Assembly: GCA_002409975.1 (NCBI GenBank)
Contig: DHOO01000130.1
Location: 1 to 14,815 of the forward strand
Direction of reading: 5' to 3'
Length of the DNA stretch: 14,815 bases
Source of the DNA: Firmicutes bacterium UBA5388
Lineage (GTDB): Bacteria > Bacillota > UBA4882 > UBA10575
The notes beneath the pieces were generated by a model. It saw nothing but the letters and a program-made list of their open reading frames with translations. It was not told the DNA's origin and did no database searches. Below are positions 6,101 to 13,185 of the stretch, in pieces. A program made the position numbers and the translations under genes. Position 1 is the stretch's first letter, and the number at the start of each line of letters is the position of its first letter.

Positions 6101-7447
6101 ATGAAAATTCTGATGCTAAGTTGGGAGTTTCCTCCAAAAGTAGTAGGAGGTATTGCTCCTCATGTTCATGATCTCTCCCTTTCTTTGCTTGAGAAAGGGC
6201 AGGAGGTTTCTGTGCTTACAATCGGAACCTCGGAGGCAGTTGAAAAGGAAAAGATGAACGGAGTAAAGGTATACCGGGTCAAGCCTAGTAACCCGTCTCC
6301 ACCCGATTTTCTTACCTGGGTATTACAGTTTAACCTGAACCTGGCAGAAAAGGCGATTACCCTTTCTCAAGCAGGAATAGAGTTTGACCTGATTCACGCC
6401 CATGATTGGTTGGTGGCATATGCCGGTAAATTATTGAAGCACGCCTTAAACAAACCGCTAGTGGCTACGATCCATGCCACGGAGTGGGGAAGAAACAATG
6501 GTCTCCATAATGACCTGCAACGATATATCAGTGATGTAGAATGGTGGTTAGCGTTTGAAGCGTGGCGGGTAATTTGTTGTAGTCGGTATATGTTTGCGGA
6601 GCTTCAAACTATTTTCCAAGTTCCAAAAGATAAACTTAGAATTATTCCTAATGGAGTTTACCCTGAGTTATTCAGAAAAAAACCGGAGAATGCGGATCTG
6701 ATTAGAAACCAATTTGCGGCCCCAAATGAGAAGGTGGTTTTTTATATCGGTCGTTTGGTTTTTGAGAAAGGTCTTGACCTTCTTTTAGAAGTAGCGACTA
6801 AAATTCTGTCAGTTGATGATCAGGTGAAATTTGTGATCGCAGGCAAGGGACCCTATGCTGAAAATTTGCAAAATAAAGCTCGTCAGCTTGGAATATACCA
6901 TAAAGTTTATTTTACGGGGTATATTGATGACTTAACTAGAAACGCTCTCTTTAGCACGGCGGATGTAGCGGTCTTTCCTAGTTTATATGAACCTTTTGGG
7001 ATCGTGGCTTTAGAAGCAATGGCAGCAGGAACGCCAGTCGTAGTTAGCGATACTGGGGGATTAGGAGAAGTAGTGCGACATGGAAAGAACGGGTTAAAAG
7101 CCTTAACTAATAACTCAGACTCTTTAGCGGATAATATCTTATGGATGTTATCTTACCCGGAGCACGCTAAAGCTATGAAAGAACAGGCCTATCGTGATCT
7201 GGAAACTGAATATAATTGGGGGAAAATTGCTGAACAGACGGCTGAGGTTTATCAAGAAGTTGAAAACGAGTATCTGAAGTCTTTCTGGTCTCAACCGTAT
7301 AATGAAAAGAGATATCAGGACGACGGGTTAAAAAGAGAACGATTGATGGAAGCAAACACCTTTAGTAGGTATACACCTGGAGAAACCGCCACCATTAAAG
7401 AGTATAGAAATTCAGCTGCCCAGGAACTGCAGCCGACAAGGGAGTAA
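6101..7447 (+). CDS. Glycosyltransferase family 4 (glycogen/starch synthase-like)
   Basis: GT-B retaining glycosyltransferase, likely cytosolic, transferring a sugar from a nucleotide sugar. The N-terminal domain begins MKILMLSWEFPPKVVGGIAPHV (glycine loop G16-G17), with LIHAHDWL (98-104) and ATIHATEWGR (122-131). The C-terminal donor domain has FYIGRLVFEKGLDLLLE (214-230), AGKGPY (247-252), FTGYI (271-275) and the E-x7-E motif EPFGIVALE (297-305) with the following AGTPVVVSDTGGLGEVV. The frame is open from TTG 6059, but GAAGGAG (6087-6093) at 7 nt fixes ATG 6101, giving 448 residues. About 60 residues after position 390 are charged, poorly conserved-looking and lie beyond the usual domain end. 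Its partner 53 nt downstream is a nucleotide-sugar-type enzyme, so a polysaccharide (glycogen-like or surface glycan) is likely. The donor is not determinable here. Confidence 0.9.
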   Translation: MKILMLSWEFPPKVVGGIAPHVHDLSLSLLEKGQEVSVLTIGTSEAVEKEKMNGVKVYRVKPSNPSPPDFLTWVLQFNLNLAEKAITLSQAGIEFDLIHAHDWLVAYAGKLLKHALNKPLVATIHATEWGRNNGLHNDLQRYISDVEWWLAFEAWRVICCSRYMFAELQTIFQVPKDKLRIIPNGVYPELFRKKPENADLIRNQFAAPNEKVVFYIGRLVFEKGLDLLLEVATKILSVDDQVKFVIAGKGPYAENLQNKARQLGIYHKVYFTGYIDDLTRNALFSTADVAVFPSLYEPFGIVALEAMAAGTPVVVSDTGGLGEVVRHGKNGLKALTNNSDSLADNILWMLSYPEHAKAMKEQAYRDLETEYNWGKIAEQTAEVYQEVENEYLKSFWSQPYNEKRYQDDGLKRERLMEANTFSRYTPGETATIKEYRNSAAQELQPTRE

Positions 7448-7500
7448 CCGTTTGATAAAGGTAATCACCAATAACTAAATAAAATGGGGGGAATTTTAGT

Positions 7501-9981
7501 TTGAAAGCGATCGTGATGGCCGGGGGGAAAGGAACAAGGCTTAGACCATTAACTTGCAAACTACCAAAACCAATGGTCCCGATTGCCGGTAGGCCGATGA
7601 TGGAGTATATTATCGAACTGTTAAAAAGATACAATTTTACCGAGATTGGGGTAACTCTGTTTTATCTTCCGGAAATCATCTCTAATTATTTTGGAGATGG
7701 CAAAGATTATGGAGTTTCTTTACAATACTTTATTGAAGAGACCCCCCTTGGAACCGCTGGTAGTGTAAAAAATGCCGAAAATTTTTTAGATCAAACATTT
7801 TTAGTAATTAGTGGAGACGCGCTAACTGACATCAATCTTCATGAAGTCTTAGCTTTTCACCGAACGAGACAGGCCTTAGTGACTATTGTGCTAACCAAAG
7901 TAAATAATCCATTGGATTATGGAGTAGTGATCACTGATGTGGAGGGAAAAATTAAGCGTTTTTTGGAGAAACCTGGATGGGGTGAGGTTTTTAGTGATAC
8001 GGTTAACACTGGTATTTATGTTATTGAACCAGAAGTTTTCCAGTATTACGAGAAAAACAAAGCGGTTGATTTTAGTAAGGATCTTTTTCCCCGCCTTTTG
8101 GAAGCAGGTAAACCTTTATATGGGTTTGTGGCTGAAGGCTACTGGTCAGATGTGGGAAATCTAAATCAATACCGGCAAGCTAATTACGATTTGTTAGCAA
8201 GAAAAATAAATTTTGACCTTCAGGGGCAGGAAATAGCTCCCGGAATTTGGGCGGGGGAGGGTACAGAGATTGATCAGGAGAGTGTCTTAGAAGCCCCCCT
8301 GGTTTTAGGTAAATATGTAAGGGTTAAAAAAGGAGTAAAATTGGGAAAATACAGTGTCCTGGGGGACCACATCTTAGTTAATGATCATTCTTCAATTAAA
8401 AGGTCGATTCTTTGGAACCACGCGTACATTGGTTATGAGTCAGAGATCAGAGGATCAATTTTGGCCCATCATACTCATCTTAAATCTTGGGTATCTGTTT
8501 ATGAGGGGGCAGTGATTGGTGAAGGATGTACCGTAGGCTCAAAATCAGTTATTAAACCGGAAATTAAAATCTGGCCGGAAAAATATATTGAAAGCGGTTC
8601 GGTTCTAAATTCTAGTATGGTCTGGGGAAGTCGGTGGGGAACTAGTCTTTTTGGTAAGCAAGGGGTGGATAGGACAGCTAATATGGAGTTTACGCCAGAG
8701 TTTGCAGCTAAGTTGGGAGCAGCCTATGGAACAGTACTTCCAGAAAATAGCTGGGTGGTGATTAGTACAGATAGTTTTCGCCCAGCAAAAATGTTAAAGA
8801 CTGCTTTGGTCTGTGGCTTCTTAGGAGCAGGCATAAATGTTTATGACCTCGGGGTTATGGCGATCCCTATTACCAGGCATGCTGTGATGTTACTTCAAGT
8901 AAATGCTGGAGTTCATCTCCGCCTTTCCCCCCATAACGAGGGCCACCTTCTAGTTGAGTTTATTGATGAGCAAGGACTAACGATCAATAGGGCGTTAGAG
9001 AGAAAGCTTGAACACACCTTTTTTACCGAGGAATTTAGAAGAGCGCCTGCTGACCGTATTGGTCAAATAATCGATGCTCATCGTCTCTTCCAGCCTTATC
9101 TAGAAGGAATTATTAAGGTTACGGCTCGAGAGCAGATTGCCCAGGCTGGTTTTAAGGTAGTTGCTGCTTATGAGGAGGGCGCCTTATCCCTACTCTTACC
9201 CACCCTCCTAACCGACCTTGGTTGTACAGTAATAAACTTTGAGTTAGGAAATATTCATCAAAACAGATCTAAAACATTAGCAGAAAAGACCTCAACTATA
9301 AAGGAGATTTCAAACCGCGTTAAAGCCGAAAAGGCTAATCTAGGAGTTTTGGTGGATAACGATGCGGAACGCTTAATCTTAGTAGATGAAAAAGGATACA
9401 CCATAAAGGATGAACAGTATTTAGCTCTGATCACCCTTTTTGCTCTAAAATATTCGCAGGCGGAGACAATCGCTGTACCAGTGACAGCTCCCATGTTTAT
9501 TGAAGAGATAGTAAGGGAACATCAGGGGAAAGTAGTAAGGACCAAAGCTAGTGCGCGCGCTTTAATGGAGAAAGTGATTCAAGAAGGAATTTTCCCGGGG
9601 CTGGAAGGGAAGACGCATTTTCAACCAGCTTTTGATGGTTTGTATTCTCTTGCTAAAATTTTGGAATTGATGGCTAGGGAGAAGATGAACTTATCAGAGT
9701 TGGTTTCAGTTTTGCCCCCCTATTACACGGACCGGAAATCAGTGGATTGTTCTTGGGAGGATAAGGGGCGGATCATGCGGAGCCTTTTTGAAGAGAATAA
9801 GGAGAAAGAAATAGAGGTGATTGATGGACTGAAGGTTTTTCATGAGCAGGGTTGGGCTTTGGTTCTTCCTGATGCCGAAGAACCAGTTTTTCAAGTATAC
9901 AGCGAGGCTAATTCTCAAGAAGAAGCTGATGCCTTAACGAGTTTATATACGGGTAAAATTAATGCTTTACAGTTAAAATAG
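7501..9981 (+). CDS. Sugar-phosphate nucleotidyltransferase / beta-helix / phosphomannomutase-like fusion
   Basis: Three domains in 826 residues. Residues 1-235: nucleotidyltransferase with MAGGKGTRLRPLT...PKP (6-24), GDALTD metal site (105-110), EKP (156-158), NTGIY (169-173) and YWSDVGN (214-220). Residues 245-370: hexapeptide left-handed beta-helix as in GMP/ADP-sugar pyrophosphorylases. Residues 375-826: phosphohexomutase fold of the kind annotated mannose-1-phosphate guanylyltransferase/phosphomannomutase. The mutase motifs are altered: LSPHN (475-479) in the place of TASHNP, DNDAER (619-624) instead of DGDADR, GLEGKTH (700-706) instead of GEQSGH, and LPDAEEP (789-795) in the phosphate loop. 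The nucleotidyltransferase should be active; mutase activity is doubtful. The start is TTG, with GGGGGGA (7486-7492) 8 nt ahead. It probably supplies an activated sugar to the upstream glycosyltransferase. Confidence 0.88.
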   Translation: MKAIVMAGGKGTRLRPLTCKLPKPMVPIAGRPMMEYIIELLKRYNFTEIGVTLFYLPEIISNYFGDGKDYGVSLQYFIEETPLGTAGSVKNAENFLDQTFLVISGDALTDINLHEVLAFHRTRQALVTIVLTKVNNPLDYGVVITDVEGKIKRFLEKPGWGEVFSDTVNTGIYVIEPEVFQYYEKNKAVDFSKDLFPRLLEAGKPLYGFVAEGYWSDVGNLNQYRQANYDLLARKINFDLQGQEIAPGIWAGEGTEIDQESVLEAPLVLGKYVRVKKGVKLGKYSVLGDHILVNDHSSIKRSILWNHAYIGYESEIRGSILAHHTHLKSWVSVYEGAVIGEGCTVGSKSVIKPEIKIWPEKYIESGSVLNSSMVWGSRWGTSLFGKQGVDRTANMEFTPEFAAKLGAAYGTVLPENSWVVISTDSFRPAKMLKTALVCGFLGAGINVYDLGVMAIPITRHAVMLLQVNAGVHLRLSPHNEGHLLVEFIDEQGLTINRALERKLEHTFFTEEFRRAPADRIGQIIDAHRLFQPYLEGIIKVTAREQIAQAGFKVVAAYEEGALSLLLPTLLTDLGCTVINFELGNIHQNRSKTLAEKTSTIKEISNRVKAEKANLGVLVDNDAERLILVDEKGYTIKDEQYLALITLFALKYSQAETIAVPVTAPMFIEEIVREHQGKVVRTKASARALMEKVIQEGIFPGLEGKTHFQPAFDGLYSLAKILELMAREKMNLSELVSVLPPYYTDRKSVDCSWEDKGRIMRSLFEENKEKEIEVIDGLKVFHEQGWALVLPDAEEPVFQVYSEANSQEEADALTSLYTGKINALQLK

Positions 9982-10292
9982 GAAAGAACAGATAACTTTG
10001 GAAAGGAAGCACTAATCTTTCTTTTCGCACCTCCCCAATTTAGCAGTTTACACATCCGGTTTTTGCAAATTAATTTAGCTTGGTCTTTGTTTAAATGGTG
10101 CGAAATAAGAGACTAATGATGCTTCCTTTTTTTGTTTTTAGAGATAGTAGCATTTTCCGGAAGGAGATAAATTTTTCTTCGCGAAACAAGTCTTGCGGAA
10201 AGAACAGTGTTTATACTTGTGGGTACAAGTTTTGAGGGAAAGGCTAATAAATTGGGGACAATCTTCCGAATAGTATTAAGAGGGGAGAGTTC
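9982..10292. other. Intergenic region with long-loop terminator
   Basis: Holds the large inverted repeat with T-run (10005-10133). A short ACTTGT/ACAAGT hairpin (10216-10230) lies in the second half. A TATACT at 10212-10217 has no adequate -35 partner, so the rapZ promoter is not identified. No convincing gene. Confidence 0.5.
10005..10133 (+). terminator. Large stem with long loop followed by T7, probable terminator
   Basis: GGAAGC (10005-10010) pairs with GCTTCC (10121-10126), and TTTCGCACC (10023-10031) pairs exactly with GGTGCGAAA (10097-10105). The segments between are imperfectly complementary (CTAATC/GACTAAT, TTTCTT/AATAAGAGA). A run of seven T (10127-10133) follows the outer stem. 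The apical loop is about 65 nt, far longer than usual, so it may be a regulated terminator or a folded RNA. Confidence 0.6.
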
Positions 10293-11156
10293 ATGATGCA
10301 GTTGATCAGTTTTGTCATTATTACAGGCATATCCGGTGCAGGAAAATCTGAAGCAGTAAAAGCTTTTGAAGACCTAGGCTATTTTTGTATCGATAATCTA
10401 CCACCGGTCTTGCTCCCCAAATTTGCTGAGCTTTGTGCACAATCTGAAGGACGGATTAATAGAATAGCACTGGTAGTTGATATCAGAGGCGGTGACTTTT
10501 TTGACAGCCTCTTCTCTTCACTTGAGCTGTTGGAGGAGGCTGGTTATACTTATCAGATTCTCTATCTTGAAGCGGAAGATGAGGTTTTAATCCGGCGGTT
10601 TAAAGAGTCGCGTCGGCGCCATCCGCTGTCGGGTGAGGGGAGGATCCTGGATGGAATTAAAGCTGAAAAATCACGTCTGGAGAAGATTAAAGGGAAAGCC
10701 TCATTAATCATTGATACCAGCGCGCTTACAGTACGTCAATTACGAGAAGAGATTACCGCCAGGTTTAGCCAGATCAAAGAGAGTGAGAAGCTGATCATTA
10801 CCGTGGTGTCATTTGGTTTCCGCAATGGGATTCCTCTTGATGCGGACTTGGTTTTTGATGTAAGATTTTTGCCGAACCCCCACTATGTGGACTCCTTAAA
10901 AGAATTAGATGGCAATTATCAGGCAGTAGCTGATTATGTATTAAAATGGCCAGTAACGGCCAAGTTTTTGACAAAACTATTTCATTTTATGGAGTTTTTA
11001 GTTCCTCAATATATCAATGAAGGAAAGTTACAACTGGTTATTGGGATTGGTTGTACTGGGGGTAAACATCGTTCAGTAACCATCGCCAATCAGCTCATAA
11101 AATTTCTTAAGGCTAAAGGGTATAAAGTCCTTGCGGAACACCGGGATATAAGTTAG
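10293..11156 (+). CDS. rapZ: RNase adapter / nucleotide-binding protein RapZ (YvcJ)
   Basis: Cytosolic P-loop protein. In E. coli RapZ senses glucosamine-6-phosphate and directs RNase E to GlmZ; in Bacillus the homologue YvcJ hydrolyses NTPs and affects competence. The 287-residue length is normal. The N-terminal domain has Walker A GISGAGKS (12-19), YFCIDNLPP (30-38) and the EADDEVLIRRFKESRRRHPL-like lid. The C-terminal sensing domain has VVSFGFRNG and PLDADLVFDVRFLPNP, and ends with IGCTGGKHRS (252-261) and AEHRD. All hallmarks are intact. GGGGAGA at 10282-10288 serves ATG 10293 or ATG 10296, which differ by one residue. yvcK follows within 12 nt, the classic rapZ-yvcK pairing linked to amino-sugar and cell-wall homeostasis. 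Confidence 0.96.
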   Translation: MMQLISFVIITGISGAGKSEAVKAFEDLGYFCIDNLPPVLLPKFAELCAQSEGRINRIALVVDIRGGDFFDSLFSSLELLEEAGYTYQILYLEAEDEVLIRRFKESRRRHPLSGEGRILDGIKAEKSRLEKIKGKASLIIDTSALTVRQLREEITARFSQIKESEKLIITVVSFGFRNGIPLDADLVFDVRFLPNPHYVDSLKELDGNYQAVADYVLKWPVTAKFLTKLFHFMEFLVPQYINEGKLQLVIGIGCTGGKHRSVTIANQLIKFLKAKGYKVLAEHRDIS

Positions 11157-11168
11157 GGGGAAATGATC

Positions 11169-12869
11169 ATGCCCCGGCGCTTTTTAAAGCTCCGCTTCAT
11201 TAGAAGGATAACCCTTGCGTTTGGCTTGGGGATATCCGGGTTATTAGTTAGTTTATCGACGATAAACCTTAATTTTTTGTTTGGAGGTTTTTTACTCGTT
11301 TTTGGGTTGATTTTACTCATTGATTTGCTTGTAGAACCTTCCAAAGAGCCGCCTTTATTTTCACGGGTGGTAACAGAAAATAAAGGTTTGTTGAAGTTGT
11401 TAGAAAAAGAGGTCAAAATCGTTGTTATTGGTGGCGGAACTGGACTGGGGACGATTCTCCGTGGCTTAAAAAGACTAACCAGCAATTTAACGGCCATCGT
11501 TACGGTTGCGGATGATGGAGGAAGTTCAGGCCGGATCAGAAAAGAATTTGGGATCCTTCCTCCCGGAGATATCAGAAGTTGCTTGATCGCCATGGCTGAC
11601 CTTGAACCTTTAATGGAACAGCTGATGCAATTTAGGTTTGATGGAGGTCCGGGTCTTGCCGGGCATAGCTTTGGGAACCTCTTTTTGACAGCGATGACCG
11701 GAATTACCGGTGACTTCCAGAAGGCGATAGAAGCTTCGTGTCAGGTTTTAGCAGTAAGGGGAAGGGTTTTTGCCGCCACTTTAGATAATGCGAACCTCAG
11801 GGCGGAACTCAAAGATGGTTCTGTCGTAAAAGGAGAATCAATGATTGGTAAAAGCAACTCTCCTATTAAACGGATTTATCTTGAGCCTTCCGAGGCTAAG
11901 GCAGTACCGGAAAGTCTTAACGCACTCGAAGAGGCGGATCTGATCATTATTGGACCGGGGAGCCTATTTACCAGTGTTATTCCACCATTACTTGTTAAAC
12001 AGGTGCTGGCGGCTGTTAAGGCTTCCCGTGCCACTAAGATCTATATTTGTAATGTGATGACCCAACCCGGCGAGACCGATGGTTTTACGGCCTCAGATCA
12101 TCTCCGGGCTTTACTTGAGCATACTGGAGAGCAGTTGGTAGATTATATGATTATCAATGACCAGATGGTTCCCTCTGAGGCACAGGCGGTTTATGCTGAG
12201 GAGGGAGCCGAACCGGTACTTTTTGATCCGGAAAAGATCATTAGTCAAGGAGTGACTCCGATTACTGCTCCCTTATTAAATACCAATGGTTTAGTTCGTC
12301 ATGACGCCGACCTCCTGGCAGACCTCCTCTCCGCTTTAGCTCCGTCGCTTTTAAAAAAACAAATAGGCTTTCCAGGGAGATTTCAGCGGATTATTAAGAA
12401 GCTTAAAGAGCTGACGAATATAAAGGTGGGGATAACCCCGGATTTTGGCAAGAACCCCTTTTTAAAACAGGGGAGAAGAAACCCGATCAAATTTAATTTT
12501 ATGGCGAAAAACATCAATGGATTTACTGAACCGGCTTTTGAATTATATCCTAATAAAAGAGAGATCTTTCGGGATTTACTCCCTCAGGAACTTGATCTGG
12601 AAAAAAACCTCATCCTTGGCATTTTTTTAGGGGAACGCCCCTCTGGAGGTTTTACGCTCACCCCCATTAGCGTTAACCTTAAAGGAACAAGTCTCTTTAT
12701 CTATTATCGAGAAGAAGAGCCTCTTGGCAAGGAAGTAATTCAAAGGTTAACATATCCAGCAGTATTATTGACCGTCGATAAAAGAGATTTACCCCGAGGA
12801 GAAGTACTGATTTATTTCATTAATGAAGATCGAAAAAAACCAATGACTGTGAAAAAAGTATTTTTGTAA
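11169..12869 (+). CDS. yvcK: Gluconeogenesis/cell-wall factor YvcK (GlmR) with N-terminal membrane hairpin and C-terminal PrcB_C-like domain
   Basis: CofD-superfamily protein that binds UDP-sugars and, in Bacillus, stimulates GlmS and supports growth on gluconeogenic carbon. Residues 14-30 and 34-54 are two hydrophobic helices with basic N-terminus, a membrane hairpin leaving the core cytosolic. The core starts at 83: VVIGGGTGLGT (85-95), TVADDGGSSGRIRKEFG, LPPGDIR, GHSFGNLFLTAM, TLDNANLRAEL, IIGPGSLFTSVIP, NVMTQPGETDGF. Ordinary YvcK is about 320 residues; here about 150 further residues follow. Within 476-537 the pattern FLGERPSGGFTLTPISV...GTSLFIYYREEEP...VIQRLTYPAVLLTV closely resembles the PrcB_C domain (GxxPTGGY...TQ..TYP). 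GGGGG at 11156-11160 is 8 nt before ATG 11169 but only 2 nt before ATG 11163, hence this start (566 residues). The usual third gene, whiA, is absent; an FMN riboswitch follows. Confidence 0.93.
   Translation: MPRRFLKLRFIRRITLAFGLGISGLLVSLSTINLNFLFGGFLLVFGLILLIDLLVEPSKEPPLFSRVVTENKGLLKLLEKEVKIVVIGGGTGLGTILRGLKRLTSNLTAIVTVADDGGSSGRIRKEFGILPPGDIRSCLIAMADLEPLMEQLMQFRFDGGPGLAGHSFGNLFLTAMTGITGDFQKAIEASCQVLAVRGRVFAATLDNANLRAELKDGSVVKGESMIGKSNSPIKRIYLEPSEAKAVPESLNALEEADLIIIGPGSLFTSVIPPLLVKQVLAAVKASRATKIYICNVMTQPGETDGFTASDHLRALLEHTGEQLVDYMIINDQMVPSEAQAVYAEEGAEPVLFDPEKIISQGVTPITAPLLNTNGLVRHDADLLADLLSALAPSLLKKQIGFPGRFQRIIKKLKELTNIKVGITPDFGKNPFLKQGRRNPIKFNFMAKNINGFTEPAFELYPNKREIFRDLLPQELDLEKNLILGIFLGERPSGGFTLTPISVNLKGTSLFIYYREEEPLGKEVIQRLTYPAVLLTVDKRDLPRGEVLIYFINEDRKKPMTVKKVFL
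12594..12779 (+). other. PrcB_C-like domain segment within yvcK
   Basis: Codes for residues about 476-537 of the YvcK fusion. GERPSGGF corresponds to the family GEKPTGGY turn, and QRLTYPAVLLTV to the family TQVITYPYxxVxV strand, with the intervening YYREEEPLGKEV. The domain is known from the Treponema PrcB protease-complex protein and from small, mostly exported Firmicutes proteins. The assignment is by pattern, not search. Confidence 0.65.
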
Positions 12870-12875
12870 ATTCCC

Positions 12876-12904
12876 TTTACAACTGGTTTGAGAATAGGTA
12901 AAAT
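12876..12904 (+). promoter_or_regulatory. Sigma-A promoter of the FMN-riboswitch transporter operon
   Basis: TTTACA (12876-12881) and TAAAAT (12899-12904) with exactly 17 nt between them. The transcription start is expected near 12911, about 60 nt before the aptamer. It begins 6 nt after the yvcK stop. Confidence 0.8.
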
Positions 12905-12970
12905 AGAGATATATAAATCTTAAATTAATTAGTGAGTAATTTCTTAGAACTAATTATAAAGTGAATAGTA

Positions 12971-13116
12971 TATCCTTCAGGGCAGGGTGCGGCGGTAATG
13001 CCAATTCCCGACCGGTGGTAAGGGGTGCCATCCCAAGTCCACTAGCTTAAACTTAGTTTAAGCTGATCTGGTGAGAATCCAGAACCGACGGTATAGTCCG
13101 GATGAAAGAAGGAGTA
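12971..13116 (+). ncRNA. FMN riboswitch aptamer (RFN element)
   Basis: Conserved RFN blocks occur in order: CTTCAGGGCAGGGTG (12976-12990), AATTCCCGACCGGTGGT (13003-13019), GTCCACTAGC in the P4/P5 region, TGATCTGGTGAGAATCCAG (13063-13081), ACCGACGGTATAGTCCGGAT (13084-13103) and AAGAAGGAG closing P1 against CCTTC. It represses downstream genes when FMN is bound. The loop of the helix AGGG/CCC carries an extra short hairpin GGC-GGTAAT-GCC (12992-13003) where most family members have only a few bases. A variable GCTTAAACTTAGTTTAAGC stem (13045-13063) forms the optional arm. Confidence 0.96.
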
Positions 13117-13134
13117 TTAAAGGATAACAATTTG

Positions 13135-13159
13135 CCCTGAAGGTATCTTCAGGGTTTTT
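13135..13159 (+). terminator. Riboswitch-controlled intrinsic terminator
   Basis: A perfect 8-bp stem CCCTGAAG/CTTCAGGG (13135-13142, 13147-13154), loop GTAT, then TTTTT. Its 5' arm with flanks, TGCCCTGAAGG (13133-13143), is exactly complementary to CCTTCAGGGCA (12974-12984) at the 5' edge of the aptamer, giving an 11-bp antiterminator. FMN binding closes P1, removes the antiterminator and lets the terminator form. Confidence 0.92.
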
Positions 13160-13185
13160 CTATTTTATAGTGGAGAGGTGGAACA

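Noticed and set aside
10005..10133. T-box leader or known riboswitch in front of rapZ
   Set aside because: No T-box TGG-bearing consensus and no recognised aptamer blocks; rapZ is not a typical T-box target.
10189..10217. rapZ promoter around TATACT 10212-10217
   Set aside because: No acceptable -35 at 16-18 nt; the TTGCGG upstream is only 14 nt away.
10119..10235. Possible 38-codon small gene upstream of rapZ
   Set aside because: Starts inside the terminator stem, has no ribosome site before the ATG, and runs through the T-run as Phe codons.
11153..11593. Minus-strand frame of 146 codons overlapping the start of yvcK
   Set aside because: Antisense to a well-conserved gene, low-complexity basic/proline-rich product, no ribosome site.
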